Part shown: positions 28,577 through 38,389 of the stretch, piece by piece
How positions within the stretch are numbered: position 1 is the first letter of the stretch
Layout of the letters: every line of letters begins with the position of its first letter
Source of the DNA: Candidatus Zhuqueibacterota bacterium
GTDB taxonomy: Bacteria > Zhuqueibacterota > Zhuqueibacteria > Oceanimicrobiales > Oceanimicrobiaceae
Reading direction: 5' to 3'
DNA length: 64,000 nt
Assembly (NCBI GenBank): GCA_029262005.1
Contig: JAJDAG010000086.1
Span: forward strand, 94,344 to 158,343
The notes under the pieces: model-generated
Seen by the model: the letters and a program-made list of their open reading frames with translations, nothing else
Told to the model about the DNA's origin: nothing
Databases searched by the model: none
Program-made: the position numbers and the translations under genes

Positions 28577-31500
28577 CTACTTCAGCAAAGTCATCATTTT
28601 CGAGTCCTTCCACTTTCCTGCTCTGATGCGGTAAACATAAACGCCGGATGCCACTCGCGAACCGCGTGTGTTACGGCCATCCCAGGCGATCTTATGCCGC
28701 CCCGGCTTCATTTCTTTATTAAGAAGGGTTGTCACCAACTCCCCTTTCAAGTTGTAAACATGAATCGACACTTTTGATTTTGCCGGCAGGTGATAATTGA
28801 TCTGCGTTTTGGGATTAAATGGATTCGGGTAGTTTTGCAACAAAGCAAATTCAGATGGAATCGCTGCATCAAGCGCCTCATTTTTCACATCGGAAGTAGC
28901 GATGGACAAACGGTTCCTGGAGACAAACAGAACATCGGTAATTTGCACATCAGCATAACCATCAAAACCGGCCGGCACATGGCCATCCAGCTCAACGAGT
29001 GTGCCGTTGATCGCCTTTGCACTATTCTGCTTTTCCAAATAGCCAATAACAGTGATGCTGTTGGCATCTTTGTGTGCTTCAAGTCGCATGCCGAACATAT
29101 TCTCATACGGCACGATTTTGCTTAAATCGATCATGCTGCTGTCATAACGAATGGTAAACTGAAATCCACGAATAAGCTGATCTCCTGAAATCTCCACAGG
29201 GATGCGAACCCGGCTGCCGGCTGTAGCCTGTACAGGCGGCAAAGTTACAGTGAGTTGCCCGGCTGCCTCAGCATCAATGCCAGTTTGCACGGTTGATTTC
29301 AATCTTTCCAGATCCGCGTTGCCCAGATCAAGTAAGTTGACATAATCAATAAGATTAACAACGCCATCGCCATTCAGGTCGCTGCGCAGCATATTTTCCC
29401 GGGTCGTGGTTTCGGTTGCAAAGAGCGCATCTCTCAATTCAAACACATTAGGAATAGCCGGCAGCGTTTGAACTTTCTGAACAAAAGCTTCACCCTCATT
29501 CACACTGTGTGTGCTTTGCTTGTCAGCGTCAGAAATTCTAAACCGGTAACGACCTGTTTTTTGGGAGGGAGCGCGCCACACAAACCGGCCTTTATTTGGC
29601 GTGCGTTCGCTCAGTACGGCCCAGGTAGCGCCGTCGTCGACAGAGCACTCTAGTTTGACATGTTCAATTTCACCCAGTGTTTTCCACTGCAAGCTGTGCG
29701 TACTCCCCGCTTCCCAGGATGGCGCCTTCCGTAAATTCGAGAATTCGAGAGCAGCCACAGTTGACGACAAAACCGTAAAGTCGTTCGCGCTCTGAGCGCT
29801 GCCGTAATTGTTGCTCACCATAATTTTACCGGAAGTAGCCCCAGACGGCACATTGGTCCGCAGTTGCGTGTTTGAGTCTACTGTAACACGGGTGGCTTGC
29901 ACACCATCAAAGGCCACCGTTGTGGCACCGCCGCTCAGAATGCTCTGGATGACATCGAACCAAACACCGGCCATAACGCCGTAACCTGTATCATTGGGAT
30001 GAATGTTATCGGTTGACGGAAAGTAATCATTCTGCCAATTTGAATGGTCCTTAAACGTTTCGTTTATGGGTGCGTAATAAACCCGCTCACCCGCCTGCTG
30101 CCGCTGCGTTACCAGGTTCTTGATTGAATTGACCAAATTGGTGGTCGTGCTGTTCTTTGAGTCTTTCCTCGGAATAATACCTGCCAAAATTGTGATGATA
30201 TTTGAATCGAAATTTCGAATATGATCCAGGTTCTGACCGATCTCATTGATGGTACTCGAATTGGATTGTTGAGAAGAAATATCATTCGTTCCGATGTGGA
30301 AAAGAATCATGTCCGGCGGATTGTCGTTCAGGAAATCGTCTATTTCGGCGAGCGTTTCGTCTGCCCAATAACCGTTGTGACCTTCATGCTCATTGTCAAA
30401 GCCGGAACCATTTTGATCGGAGCCGACAAAGTTGTAGGCAATACCCGCGCCGTCAAGCAGACTGGCCAGGTCATTGCGATAGCCAGCATTGTCAGTTGAA
30501 CCCGTAACACCCTTGGTAATGGAGTTACCCAGCGGCATAATACGAATCGTGCCCTGGCTCGAAGCGCCACCAACTGTGGTCGCGAAATTCTGACCATGAA
30601 CCGTGATTTCGCTCCCAACAAGACCGCTCGCGGGTGTGAACGAACTAATTTGTGGTGTTCCGGCGAAAAAACTGCCACGCAGATAGACCGTCAAATCATC
30701 GTTGCTCGAACTCCAAATCCAGCTTGCAGTGCTCCCGGATGGGAAATTGGTAATATTGCGGTTCCAGGGAGCCACGCCGTACTGACCGTTGTCAGTTGCA
30801 GCATTCCAGGCGGAATCGTTAAAGCCAGGCGTTTGCCAGCCACTTTCATTGTTTAAGGTCATCCGCCAGGAGTCATCAGTTCGCAACGCCAAATCACCAT
30901 TCACGCGAACTTCGAGAATGAGGCCGGCCACACCACCGCCATTAATGCCTTTTGCCGCCACAACATTCTCTCCGGAAACAACCGGGGCGGAAAAACTTTG
31001 GGCAAGGTTCCACTGATTGTCGCTGCCCACGAGGGCGCCATTTACGTAAAGTTCATATTCATCATCGGCGTTTACAACAATGTCCATCGTACCGAGATCC
31101 GCTGCAATTGTAAACGATGCGGCACTAACATCTGAGGGCACGCCATCTGCCGCATCGGAGATACGCACGAAACAGTCACTTGAAGCATTGCTGCCTGCCG
31201 GAACGCTCTGGCTACCATCGTTTGCAGTTGCGTTTTCCAGCACATTCCAATTGCTGCCACCATCTGTGGACAGCTCAACCTTGACAGTGTTTATGGCGCC
31301 GGAGGATGTCCAGGAAACCGTTTGCGAATTACTAACCGTCCAGACTTCACCGCCGTTTGGCGACGTAAGTGTCAGTTGCTCTGGCGGCGGCGTGCCACCA
31401 GCCGTTATCACCAATTCCGGTACTGGATTCGAACCATTCAGCGTAGAAAATTCCGCTTGATTATCGGAACCACTTTTTAGAGCAAAGCTGTAAGTGCCGT

Positions 31501-34500
31501 TACCATTGACAGCGGATGTTACATCCAGATCAACGATTGTGCCCCCTGTAACAATCCCTAAATTACCCAACGCAACACCGTTGATCACGGGCGCGTTTCC
31601 AGCATTTAGTCCTTCATCCAACCAGGGTGTGTTGGTACCAGCATAGTCATTGCCAACCTGATAAACCGAGCCTCCGTCATCACTGGAACCGACCACATAC
31701 AAACGCAAAGTGGCGCTTTGTACAGCACCGGTTAATCCGTTAACATCAAATTTTAGATAAGAACGATATCTACCCACTTCGACTTTCATGGTGCTTTTTG
31801 AGCCATAATTTCTTGCCGGCTCAATGACTTTTATCTGATTATCCTCAACCGATGAAAATGTGTAGGTAGTGGTTTGCCCACCCGCTTCATCAATTGTCAC
31901 CGTAGCAATATTTGAAGTTGCGCCGTCGTTGTCCTTTACACTATAAGTAAAACTGTCTGAACCGGAAAAACCGCTGTCTGGGCTGTAAGTAACAATACCG
32001 GAAAAAGGATTGACGCCGACACTGCCTTGCGCTGGCGCATTAATAATATTGACTGTTGCAGGATTAAGTGTGCCGTCCACGTCCGAATCATTCTGCATAA
32101 CATTCAGAACAACATTTGTCGCGCCATCAGTTTCACCCTGGTCGGCGATGGCCAGCGGTGCATCATTCACTGGATCAACGGCAATTAAAACAAGCGCTGC
32201 ATTCGAAACTGCGCCGCCATCATCCTGAACCGTGTATTTCAAACTGTCCGAGCCGAAAAAATCCTGTTCAGGCGTGAATGTAATTTCACCGGTAGACGCA
32301 TTCACTGCGGCGCTTCCGTGTGTCTGTGGCGTTGTAATGGTAACCGTGCCAATATTTATGGCGCCATCCGGGTCAGAATCATTTGACGTCACATCAATAG
32401 TGATGGCCACATCTTCATCGGTTGTCACAGTGTCATTAACTGCGACGGGTGGGATATTGGTGCCGGCCACCTGAACAGTCACGGTTGCCACATTTGAGAC
32501 CGCGCCCAAATTATCTTCAATCGTGTAAGTAAACGTGTCCGTTCCTTGAAACCCGTTTGTCGGTGAATAGGTGATGGCGCCAGTGGCGTTATTCACGAAC
32601 GTGGTGCCTTGGGCAGGCGGTGTCACAGCCGTCACACTTGAAAGAACAAGTGTACCATCAGAATCGCTGTCATTCTGCGTGACATTAATCACCACGGAAA
32701 TGCCATCGCTGGTGGCTGCGCTATCATTCTGCGCAACCGGAGGCACATTCTGACCGCCAGCTCCACCGGTAACAACAACGAGTTCCGGCGGCGTTGAGCC
32801 TTCTTTTGTGTAATATTTAATCTGATTTCCGGAGTTCGGCTGAATGCTAAAGCTAAACGTTCCATCTGCAGTAACGGCAGACGTAACATCAAATTCAACC
32901 GTTTCTCCAGGAGAAATAGCGCCCAGTGTGCTCAATGCTGAGCCCGAGAGATCGGGCGCATTACCGGCAGTCAGAGTTGACTCAACCCAGGGTGTGTTGC
33001 TACCGGAGAAATCATTTGAGGTCACAAAAATGGAACCGCCGTTGTCACCGCCATCGCTACTGCCGTCGGCAACTAGCAAACGAACAACTGCGCTTTGCAC
33101 AGTGCCGCTCAGACCGGTCACCAGAAACTTCAAGTAGCTGGCAAATTTGCCAGCCTCGACTTTCATTGAACTTTTACTACCATAATTCGAACTGCCATCT
33201 GTTATTTTTACCTGGCCGTCATGAATCGGCTGAAAACTCAGCGATTGACCACCGCCACTACCGGCAACTGTGACTGTCACTGTTGCAATGTTGGAACTTG
33301 CCCCGGCATTATCTTTGACGGTGTATGTAAAAATATCTGTTCCTGAAAAACCTGTATTGGGCGTGTATGTAACGACGCCGGAAAACGGATTCACGCCCAC
33401 TGCGCCATTTGCCGGGTTGGCTGCAATGGCAACCGTAGTCGGGTCGATGCTGCCATCCGCATCCGTGTCGTTGGTCAAAACATCGATCGGAATGGCTGCG
33501 CCTGTCGATGTGCCGGCATTGTCATCAACAGCAACGGGGGGTAGATTCCCAGCCGAGACCGTTACCGTCACAGTGGCTGTGTTGGACACCGCGCCCTGAT
33601 CATCTTTGACAGTATAAGTAAATGTGTCAACCCCGGAATACCCACTGTTGGGTGCATACGTAATCACACCACTGACAGCATTAACCGTTGTCACGCCGTT
33701 TGCCGGTGCGGAAACAACGCTGACCGTTGTTATATCAATGCTGCCATCTGAATCGGTGTCATTGGCAGTCACGGTAATTGGTAGAGAAATACCCTGGCCC
33801 GTTGTGCCACTGTCATCATTTGCAACCGGCGGAACATTGCTGCCCCCACCGGAACCAAATGTAACCAGCAGTTCAGGAGGTGTAGAACCCTCCTTTGTAT
33901 AATACTTCACTTGATTTCCAGAGCTTGGCGTCAGCCGAAAACTGATTGTGCCATTACCCGTAACCGCGCTTGTAACATCAAAGTCAACGATTTCTCCAGA
34001 GGTAACAGCGCCAAGATTGCTCAAAGCAGAACCGGTGCTCGGCGGTGCATTGCCGGAAGTCAGCGTGCTCTCAACCCAGGGCGTACTTGTTCCATCAAAA
34101 TCGTTGGACACCAAATAAATTGAACCGCCGCTGTCGCCGCCATCACTGCTGCCTGTACCAACCCGCAGCCGCACGATGGCATTTTGCACTGGTCCAGTCA
34201 GGCCACTGACTGCAAACTTGATATAAGAGGCGAATTTACCGGACTCCAACTTCATCGTTGACTTGCTGCCGTAATTGCTTCCAGGCTCGGTCAGTTTGAC
34301 CTGTGCGTCTTGTGTGGAGCTAAACCCTAAAGTCTGGCCGCCACCACCGGAACCTGTAATCGTAATCGTCACTGTGGCAACATTGGAAGCAGCGCCCAAA
34401 TTGTCCTTAACTGTATAAGTGAAGGAATCACTGCCGGAAAATCCACTGTTGGGAGTGTAAGTCACAACACCGTTGTTAACGTTCACGCTCGCTGTGCCAT

Positions 34501-37500
34501 TCGCAGGGCCGCTGGCAATGGCCACAGAGGTTGGGTCAATGGTTCCATCCGGATCACTATCATTAGAAGTGACCGTAATGACAACAGAATTTCCCGGTAC
34601 AGTTGTGGCATTATCATCAACTGCCAAAGGCGATTGGTTGCCCGAGCCAGAGCCTGTTACCACAATCAACTCAGGTACAGTCGAACCTTCCTTAGTATAG
34701 TACTTCACTGTATTTCCACTGACGCCGAGAATGCAAAAACTATAGGTCGCATCGCCGTTAACAGCCGCTGTAACATCAAAATCCACAATTGCATTCGGCG
34801 CAACAGAGCCGATTGTCTGCAGCGGCGATCCGCTCGCGAGGGGCGAATTTCCCGAAGTCAGTGTAGATTCAACCCATGGGATGGCTGTTGCGGCAAAATT
34901 GTTGGAGACCAGGTAAATCGCACCACCACTATCGCCCCCATCGCTGGCGCCATCGGATACTTTGAGGCGCAGGGTGGCGCTTTGAACCGAGCCTGCCAAA
35001 CCGGTGACAGAAAATTTATAATAGGTTGAAAACTTATTCTGCTCAACCTTGGTCGTGCTTTTTGAACCGTAATTAGCCCCATTATCCGTCAGCTTAACCT
35101 GACCATCCTCGATGGGGTTAAATGAAAAACTGCTGGTAGGAATTATGACATCAAAATCAGAGGCGGTTATACCGGTACCAAAACTGTTTACCACGCTTAT
35201 TTTGCCGCTGGTTGCGCCTGCCGGCACATTAACACGAATCTGCGTGTTCGAGTCAATCGTGAAACTCGGTGCTGTTAAGCCATTAAATATAACCGAGGTT
35301 GCATTATTAAAATTGTATCCTGCAATAGTGACTTCAATTCCCACTTCACCACTCAAAGGAGAAAACGACAAGATCCCAGGTAAGTCCGAAACAACAAAAT
35401 CGTTAACGCTTGAGCCGATACCGAGATTGTTTGTCACTGAAATCGAACCGGTGGCAGCGCCGACCGGCACATCCGCGGTTAGCAATTGATCGGTAATGAC
35501 CGTAAATGCCGTTGCCTGCACACCATTAAATTTAACGGCCGTGGAGCCGGTAAAACCGACGCCTGAAATACTGACACTCGTGCCGGCGCCACCGCCCGCA
35601 GGGGTAAAGGAATTAACCAGCGGTTGCCCGGTTATAGCGAAAAAAGTTGAACTTGTGCCCGAACCTTTATTTGTTGCAACTCGAACAGGACCAGATGTAA
35701 CACCCACAGGTGCTTGTACTTGAATTTCAGAATCGGAAATCACAGTAAAGCTTGGGACAGACAAACCATTAAAAGCAACATCAATGGCGTTGGTGAAGTT
35801 TGTGCCGGAAACAGTGACGAGGGTCCCGGCAAGCCCCGAGCCTGGCGTAAACGAGTTCACGATGGGTGTCAAAGGCTGCAATCCGGAAGCATCTATTGTG
35901 ATGGTCTGATTTACCGGTACACCGGTTTGAGTTACTTTTCTACCATCAAGAAAAATAACTTCAACATCAACAGATGTATTTCCGCCGAGCCCGACATGCA
36001 TAACCGGTTCGTTTTGCCCCAGGTAACCATTATTTGAGCGTGCCTCTCTAAAGGCCAACAATTGACCGCCAAGCTGGCCGAAAGGATAAACTTTGAGCTT
36101 TGCGCCAAATGCACCAGCTTGTCCAAAAGGCGAAATCAGCTTAATTTTCAACCAGTTACCGCTGCCACTAAGATCATTCCTGATTAGATAGTTACGCGAG
36201 CGTTTAGCACCAATGGCAAAATCCAGATCACCGTCATTGTCAATATCAGCCAGACCGATGCCGCGCGGGTCATCAATGCCGGTAACCGGCACGGCTGGTC
36301 CTACGGAAAAATTTCCGCTGCCGTCATTTATATAAACAATTTGATCGCCCGAAAAGACAATGTCGAGATCACCGTCATTATCGAAGTCGCCAAATGCCCC
36401 CATGTAACCATCGGTTTGGGAAAAAGTCGAATGGAAAGTAAAGGTGCCGTTGCCATTGTTTACATAAAGATGCTCCATGGCGAAGTTGGCCGTGTCATTA
36501 TAATCCGACAGCAACACATCGAGGTGACCGTCATTGTTGACATCGCCAAAAGTAGCGCCTTCACGGCCTTGATGCGTGATGCCAATTGATGCAGGTGAAA
36601 TAAGGGTAAAATTGCCCAGGCCATCATTCTGTATAATGTTCAGATCACCGGTTCGATTGCCGGCAAAAATATCAATATCACCATCACCGTCATAGTCGAT
36701 GTCGGTTGCGCCCTGGCCGGCCGGAGCCGTGTAAAGCGGCCCAGATTCAATTGCGGTAAATTTTAAGCCGCCATCGTTGCGGTAAAACTCGTTTCGTTCT
36801 CCCGGAGGATCGTTTGTCCCCAGATAGTTGGTGATTGCCAACAGATCGAGATCGCCATCGCGATCCATGTCAAAAGCCAGAACTCCACGTGTTGGTTCCT
36901 GCCGCCCTAATAGTCCTGCCTGGCTGGTGACATCCGTAAAGAATCCGGTGCCATCATTGCGATACACATTGTTTGACTCGGGCAGTGTATCACTGCCGGT
37001 TGTACCATTAAAAAGATCAAAATCGCCATCATTATCGAGGTCAGAAAATGTCGAACCGTGCGACCCCCCATCAAAATCATTAATGCCGCGGGCAACGCCT
37101 TCATCGGCGAAAACATTGTTACCGGTATTATGAAAAAACAAATCACTCATGTCTGATTTAAAGAGCATGGTGTGGTAAAGGTCAGTAAGACCGTCACCAT
37201 CAACATCTGAGAATATGGCAGCGTGGCCGCCCGTCTGCCCGGAAGCAGTCGGACCACCGGTGCCCGCAGACAGGGTGATATCGAAAAAATTCAAGCCCGG
37301 CGGAGGCGGTACAATAATTGAAAATGCCGCATCGCTGACATCAGCGAGACTGCTGTTTGCGGCATCTGTTACCCGCACAAGCACATCGGTACTTGTAACA
37401 ACCGGCACGACCCAACTATGCAGGCCGTCATTCAATGTGGACGCGAGGACGCTATTCCAGTTAGAACCGCCATTGATGGAATATTCAATATTCACAAGCG

Positions 37501-38389
37501 AACCAGCGCCACCAGACGTCCAAACGATTGTGTGTGTGGAACCTTGTTTAAGACTCTCACCACCATTTGGAGACGTCACGGTGATAAAGGCACCGCTGTT
37601 CAACGGCGCTGTGGACACAGTCCAACCCGCACCCTGAGCCGCACTTTGTTCAAATTGACCATCAAGACCATTTCCGGAAAGATCGTGAATGGTTGTGCCG
37701 GAGCCCTCATCAAAATTGTAGTAGGCAATTAGTCCCAGTTCAGTGCCGGCAAGCGCCAGATTCATCGATGCCTGCAACTCACTGGCGGTTTTTGCATAAT
37801 TCCAAATTCGAACTTCGTCCAGCTCCCCCATATAGTGCCGGGTCGTCACATACTGATGGCGGCCGATCAGTACCGGGGCATTTGTATCAGGCATGCCGTC
37901 AACCGCAACTGCACCCGTTCCGTATTCAACGCCATTAATAAAAATTCGTACGGTTTTGCTGACCCAATCATAAGTCATGGCAATGTGGTACCATTGGCCC
38001 GCTTGAATGACATTTCCGCCCGCAACATACTCAAAATTGTTGCCATTATACTCAATGGCCACCTCGACTGCATTTTGATTATCGCCATCAATCAGAAGAC
38101 TCCATTCTTTCCATGACTTGTCCAACCATTTCTGAATAACCGGGCGGTCTACGCTTAGAGTATCAATATTTACCCAAGCCTCAACGGTAATGCTCTTGCC
38201 GGTGCCACCACTTAAGAGCGGCGAATCACTTATGATAATGCTGTCATCCTGACCATCGAAATCGAGGGCAAATCCCGCATTTTGCGCAGACAAGTGCTGC
38301 GGATAAAACGCTAAAATTGCTGTCACCAATAAAGCAAAGTGTCTCATCTTCGAAAAAGTGTCCGCTGTTGATATCACAATCATCCCCAC
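28577..38389 (-). CDS. Giant modular secreted protein (LamG, FG-GAP/VCBS, ASPIC/UnbV, TIG, DNRLRE, cadherin-like, SGNH hydrolase, dockerin-like, cohesin-like, FlgD/T9SS tail)
   Basis: 3270-aa ORF with recognisable modules throughout; C-terminal FALLQNYPNPFNPKTQINYHLPAKSKVSIHVYNLKGELV...GVYVYRIRAGKWKDSKMMTLLK. Confidence 0.9.
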   Translation of the reverse strand: MGMIVISTADTFSKMRHFALLVTAILAFYPQHLSAQNAGFALDFDGQDDSIIISDSPLLSGGTGKSITVEAWVNIDTLSVDRPVIQKWLDKSWKEWSLLIDGDNQNAVEVAIEYNGNNFEYVAGGNVIQAGQWYHIAMTYDWVSKTVRIFINGVEYGTGAVAVDGMPDTNAPVLIGRHQYVTTRHYMGELDEVRIWNYAKTASELQASMNLALAGTELGLIAYYNFDEGSGTTIHDLSGNGLDGQFEQSAAQGAGWTVSTAPLNSGAFITVTSPNGGESLKQGSTHTIVWTSGGAGSLVNIEYSINGGSNWNSVLASTLNDGLHSWVVPVVTSTDVLVRVTDAANSSLADVSDAAFSIIVPPPPGLNFFDITLSAGTGGPTASGQTGGHAAIFSDVDGDGLTDLYHTMLFKSDMSDLFFHNTGNNVFADEGVARGINDFDGGSHGSTFSDLDNDGDFDLFNGTTGSDTLPESNNVYRNDGTGFFTDVTSQAGLLGRQEPTRGVLAFDMDRDGDLDLLAITNYLGTNDPPGERNEFYRNDGGLKFTAIESGPLYTAPAGQGATDIDYDGDGDIDIFAGNRTGDLNIIQNDGLGNFTLISPASIGITHQGREGATFGDVNNDGHLDVLLSDYNDTANFAMEHLYVNNGNGTFTFHSTFSQTDGYMGAFGDFDNDGDLDIVFSGDQIVYINDGSGNFSVGPAVPVTGIDDPRGIGLADIDNDGDLDFAIGAKRSRNYLIRNDLSGSGNWLKIKLISPFGQAGAFGAKLKVYPFGQLGGQLLAFREARSNNGYLGQNEPVMHVGLGGNTSVDVEVIFLDGRKVTQTGVPVNQTITIDASGLQPLTPIVNSFTPGSGLAGTLVTVSGTNFTNAIDVAFNGLSVPSFTVISDSEIQVQAPVGVTSGPVRVATNKGSGTSSTFFAITGQPLVNSFTPAGGGAGTSVSISGVGFTGSTAVKFNGVQATAFTVITDQLLTADVPVGAATGSISVTNNLGIGSSVNDFVVSDLPGILSFSPLSGEVGIEVTIAGYNFNNATSVIFNGLTAPSFTIDSNTQIRVNVPAGATSGKISVVNSFGTGITASDFDVIIPTSSFSFNPIEDGQVKLTDNGANYGSKSTTKVEQNKFSTYYKFSVTGLAGSVQSATLRLKVSDGASDGGDSGGAIYLVSNNFAATAIPWVESTLTSGNSPLASGSPLQTIGSVAPNAIVDFDVTAAVNGDATYSFCILGVSGNTVKYYTKEGSTVPELIVVTGSGSGNQSPLAVDDNATTVPGNSVVITVTSNDSDPDGTIDPTSVAIASGPANGTASVNVNNGVVTYTPNSGFSGSDSFTYTVKDNLGAASNVATVTITITGSGGGGQTLGFSSTQDAQVKLTEPGSNYGSKSTMKLESGKFASYIKFAVSGLTGPVQNAIVRLRVGTGSSDGGDSGGSIYLVSNDFDGTSTPWVESTLTSGNAPPSTGSALSNLGAVTSGEIVDFDVTSAVTGNGTISFRLTPSSGNQVKYYTKEGSTPPELLVTFGSGGGSNVPPVANDDSGTTGQGISLPITVTANDTDSDGSIDITTVSVVSAPANGVTTVNAVSGVITYAPNSGYSGVDTFTYTVKDDQGAVSNTATVTVTVSAGNLPPVAVDDNAGTSTGAAIPIDVLTNDTDADGSIDPTTVAIAANPANGAVGVNPFSGVVTYTPNTGFSGTDIFTYTVKDNAGASSNIATVTVTVAGSGGGQSLSFQPIHDGQVKITDGSSNYGSKSSMKVEAGKFASYLKFLVTGLSGTVQSAVVRLLVADGSSDGGDNGGSIFVTSNDFSGSNTPWVESTLTAGNAPDLSGSALSTLGAISPGETVEFDVTSAVTADGTFSFSIQPNSGNQIKYYTKEGSTPPELVVVTGGAGGQNVPPVAQNDSAATSDGISVVINVTQNDSDSDGTLVLSSVTAVTPPAQGTTFVNNATGAITYSPTNGFQGTDTFTYTIEDNLGAVSNVATVTVQVAGTNIPPVAVNDTVTTDEDVAITIDVTSNDSDPDGAINIGTVTITTPQTHGSAAVNASTGEITFTPEQDFFGSDSLKYTVQDDGGAVSNAALVLIAVDPVNDAPLAIADQGETDGATNVVLNVMQNDSDVDGTLNPATVNIINAPAQGSVGVNPFSGIVTYSPDSGFSGSDSFTYSVKDNDGATSNIATVTIDEAGGQTTTYTFSSVEDNQIKVIEPARNYGSKSTMKVEVGRYRSYLKFDVNGLTGAVQSATLRLYVVGSSDDGGSVYQVGNDYAGTNTPWLDEGLNAGNAPVINGVALGNLGIVTGGTIVDLDVTSAVNGNGTYSFALKSGSDNQAEFSTLNGSNPVPELVITAGGTPPPEQLTLTSPNGGEVWTVSNSQTVSWTSSGAINTVKVELSTDGGSNWNVLENATANDGSQSVPAGSNASSDCFVRISDAADGVPSDVSAASFTIAADLGTMDIVVNADDEYELYVNGALVGSDNQWNLAQSFSAPVVSGENVVAAKGINGGGVAGLILEVRVNGDLALRTDDSWRMTLNNESGWQTPGFNDSAWNAATDNGQYGVAPWNRNITNFPSGSTASWIWSSSNDDLTVYLRGSFFAGTPQISSFTPASGLVGSEITVHGQNFATTVGGASSQGTIRIMPLGNSITKGVTGSTDNAGYRNDLASLLDGAGIAYNFVGSDQNGSGFDNEHEGHNGYWADETLAEIDDFLNDNPPDMILFHIGTNDISSQQSNSSTINEIGQNLDHIRNFDSNIITILAGIIPRKDSKNSTTTNLVNSIKNLVTQRQQAGERVYYAPINETFKDHSNWQNDYFPSTDNIHPNDTGYGVMAGVWFDVIQSILSGGATTVAFDGVQATRVTVDSNTQLRTNVPSGATSGKIMVSNNYGSAQSANDFTVLSSTVAALEFSNLRKAPSWEAGSTHSLQWKTLGEIEHVKLECSVDDGATWAVLSERTPNKGRFVWRAPSQKTGRYRFRISDADKQSTHSVNEGEAFVQKVQTLPAIPNVFELRDALFATETTTRENMLRSDLNGDGVVNLIDYVNLLDLGNADLERLKSTVQTGIDAEAAGQLTVTLPPVQATAGSRVRIPVEISGDQLIRGFQFTIRYDSSMIDLSKIVPYENMFGMRLEAHKDANSITVIGYLEKQNSAKAINGTLVELDGHVPAGFDGYADVQITDVLFVSRNRLSIATSDVKNEALDAAIPSEFALLQNYPNPFNPKTQINYHLPAKSKVSIHVYNLKGELVTTLLNKEMKPGRHKIAWDGRNTRGSRVASGVYVYRIRAGKWKDSKMMTLLK
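29750..30660 (-). other. TIG/IPT domain split by a nested SGNH (GDSL-type) hydrolase domain
   Basis: TIG N-part QISSFTPASGLVGSEITVHGQNFATTVGGA; SGNH blocks PLGNSITKG, GTND, DNIHPNDTGY; TIG C-part GGATTVAFDGVQATRVTVDSNTQLRTNVPSGATSGKIMVSNNYG. Confidence 0.8.
31380..35140 (-). repeat. Protein-coding repeat tract: four DNRLRE-like modules and six cadherin-like 'NDSDxDG' Ig modules
   Basis: Recurring NYGSKST...KYYTKEGSxPPELxV and PPVAxDDxxxT...NDxDxDGxxxxxTVxI...TFTYTVKDNxGAxSNxATVTV. Confidence 0.85.
35880..37295 (-). other. FG-GAP/VCBS propeller repeats followed by ASPIC/UnbV domain
   Basis: Repeated DxDxDGDxD motifs (DVDGDGLTDLY, DLDNDGDFDLF, DMDRDGDLDLL, DYDGDGDIDIF, DVNNDGHLDVL, DFDNDGDLDIV, DIDNDGDLDFA) then NWLKIKLISPFGQAGAFGAKLKVY. 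Confidence 0.85.

Noticed and set aside
31380-35140. Repeat tract considered as CRISPR or a mobile-element array
   Set aside because: Repeats are in-frame protein modules of ~95-165 aa with diverged DNA sequence, not short direct repeats with unique spacers; no cas, transposase or integrase nearby.
29468-38116. Many plus-strand ORFs of 60-140 aa inside the giant gene
   Set aside because: Antisense shadows of a repeat-rich minus-strand ORF that itself has coherent domains throughout; they mirror the repeat periodicity and lack family signatures.
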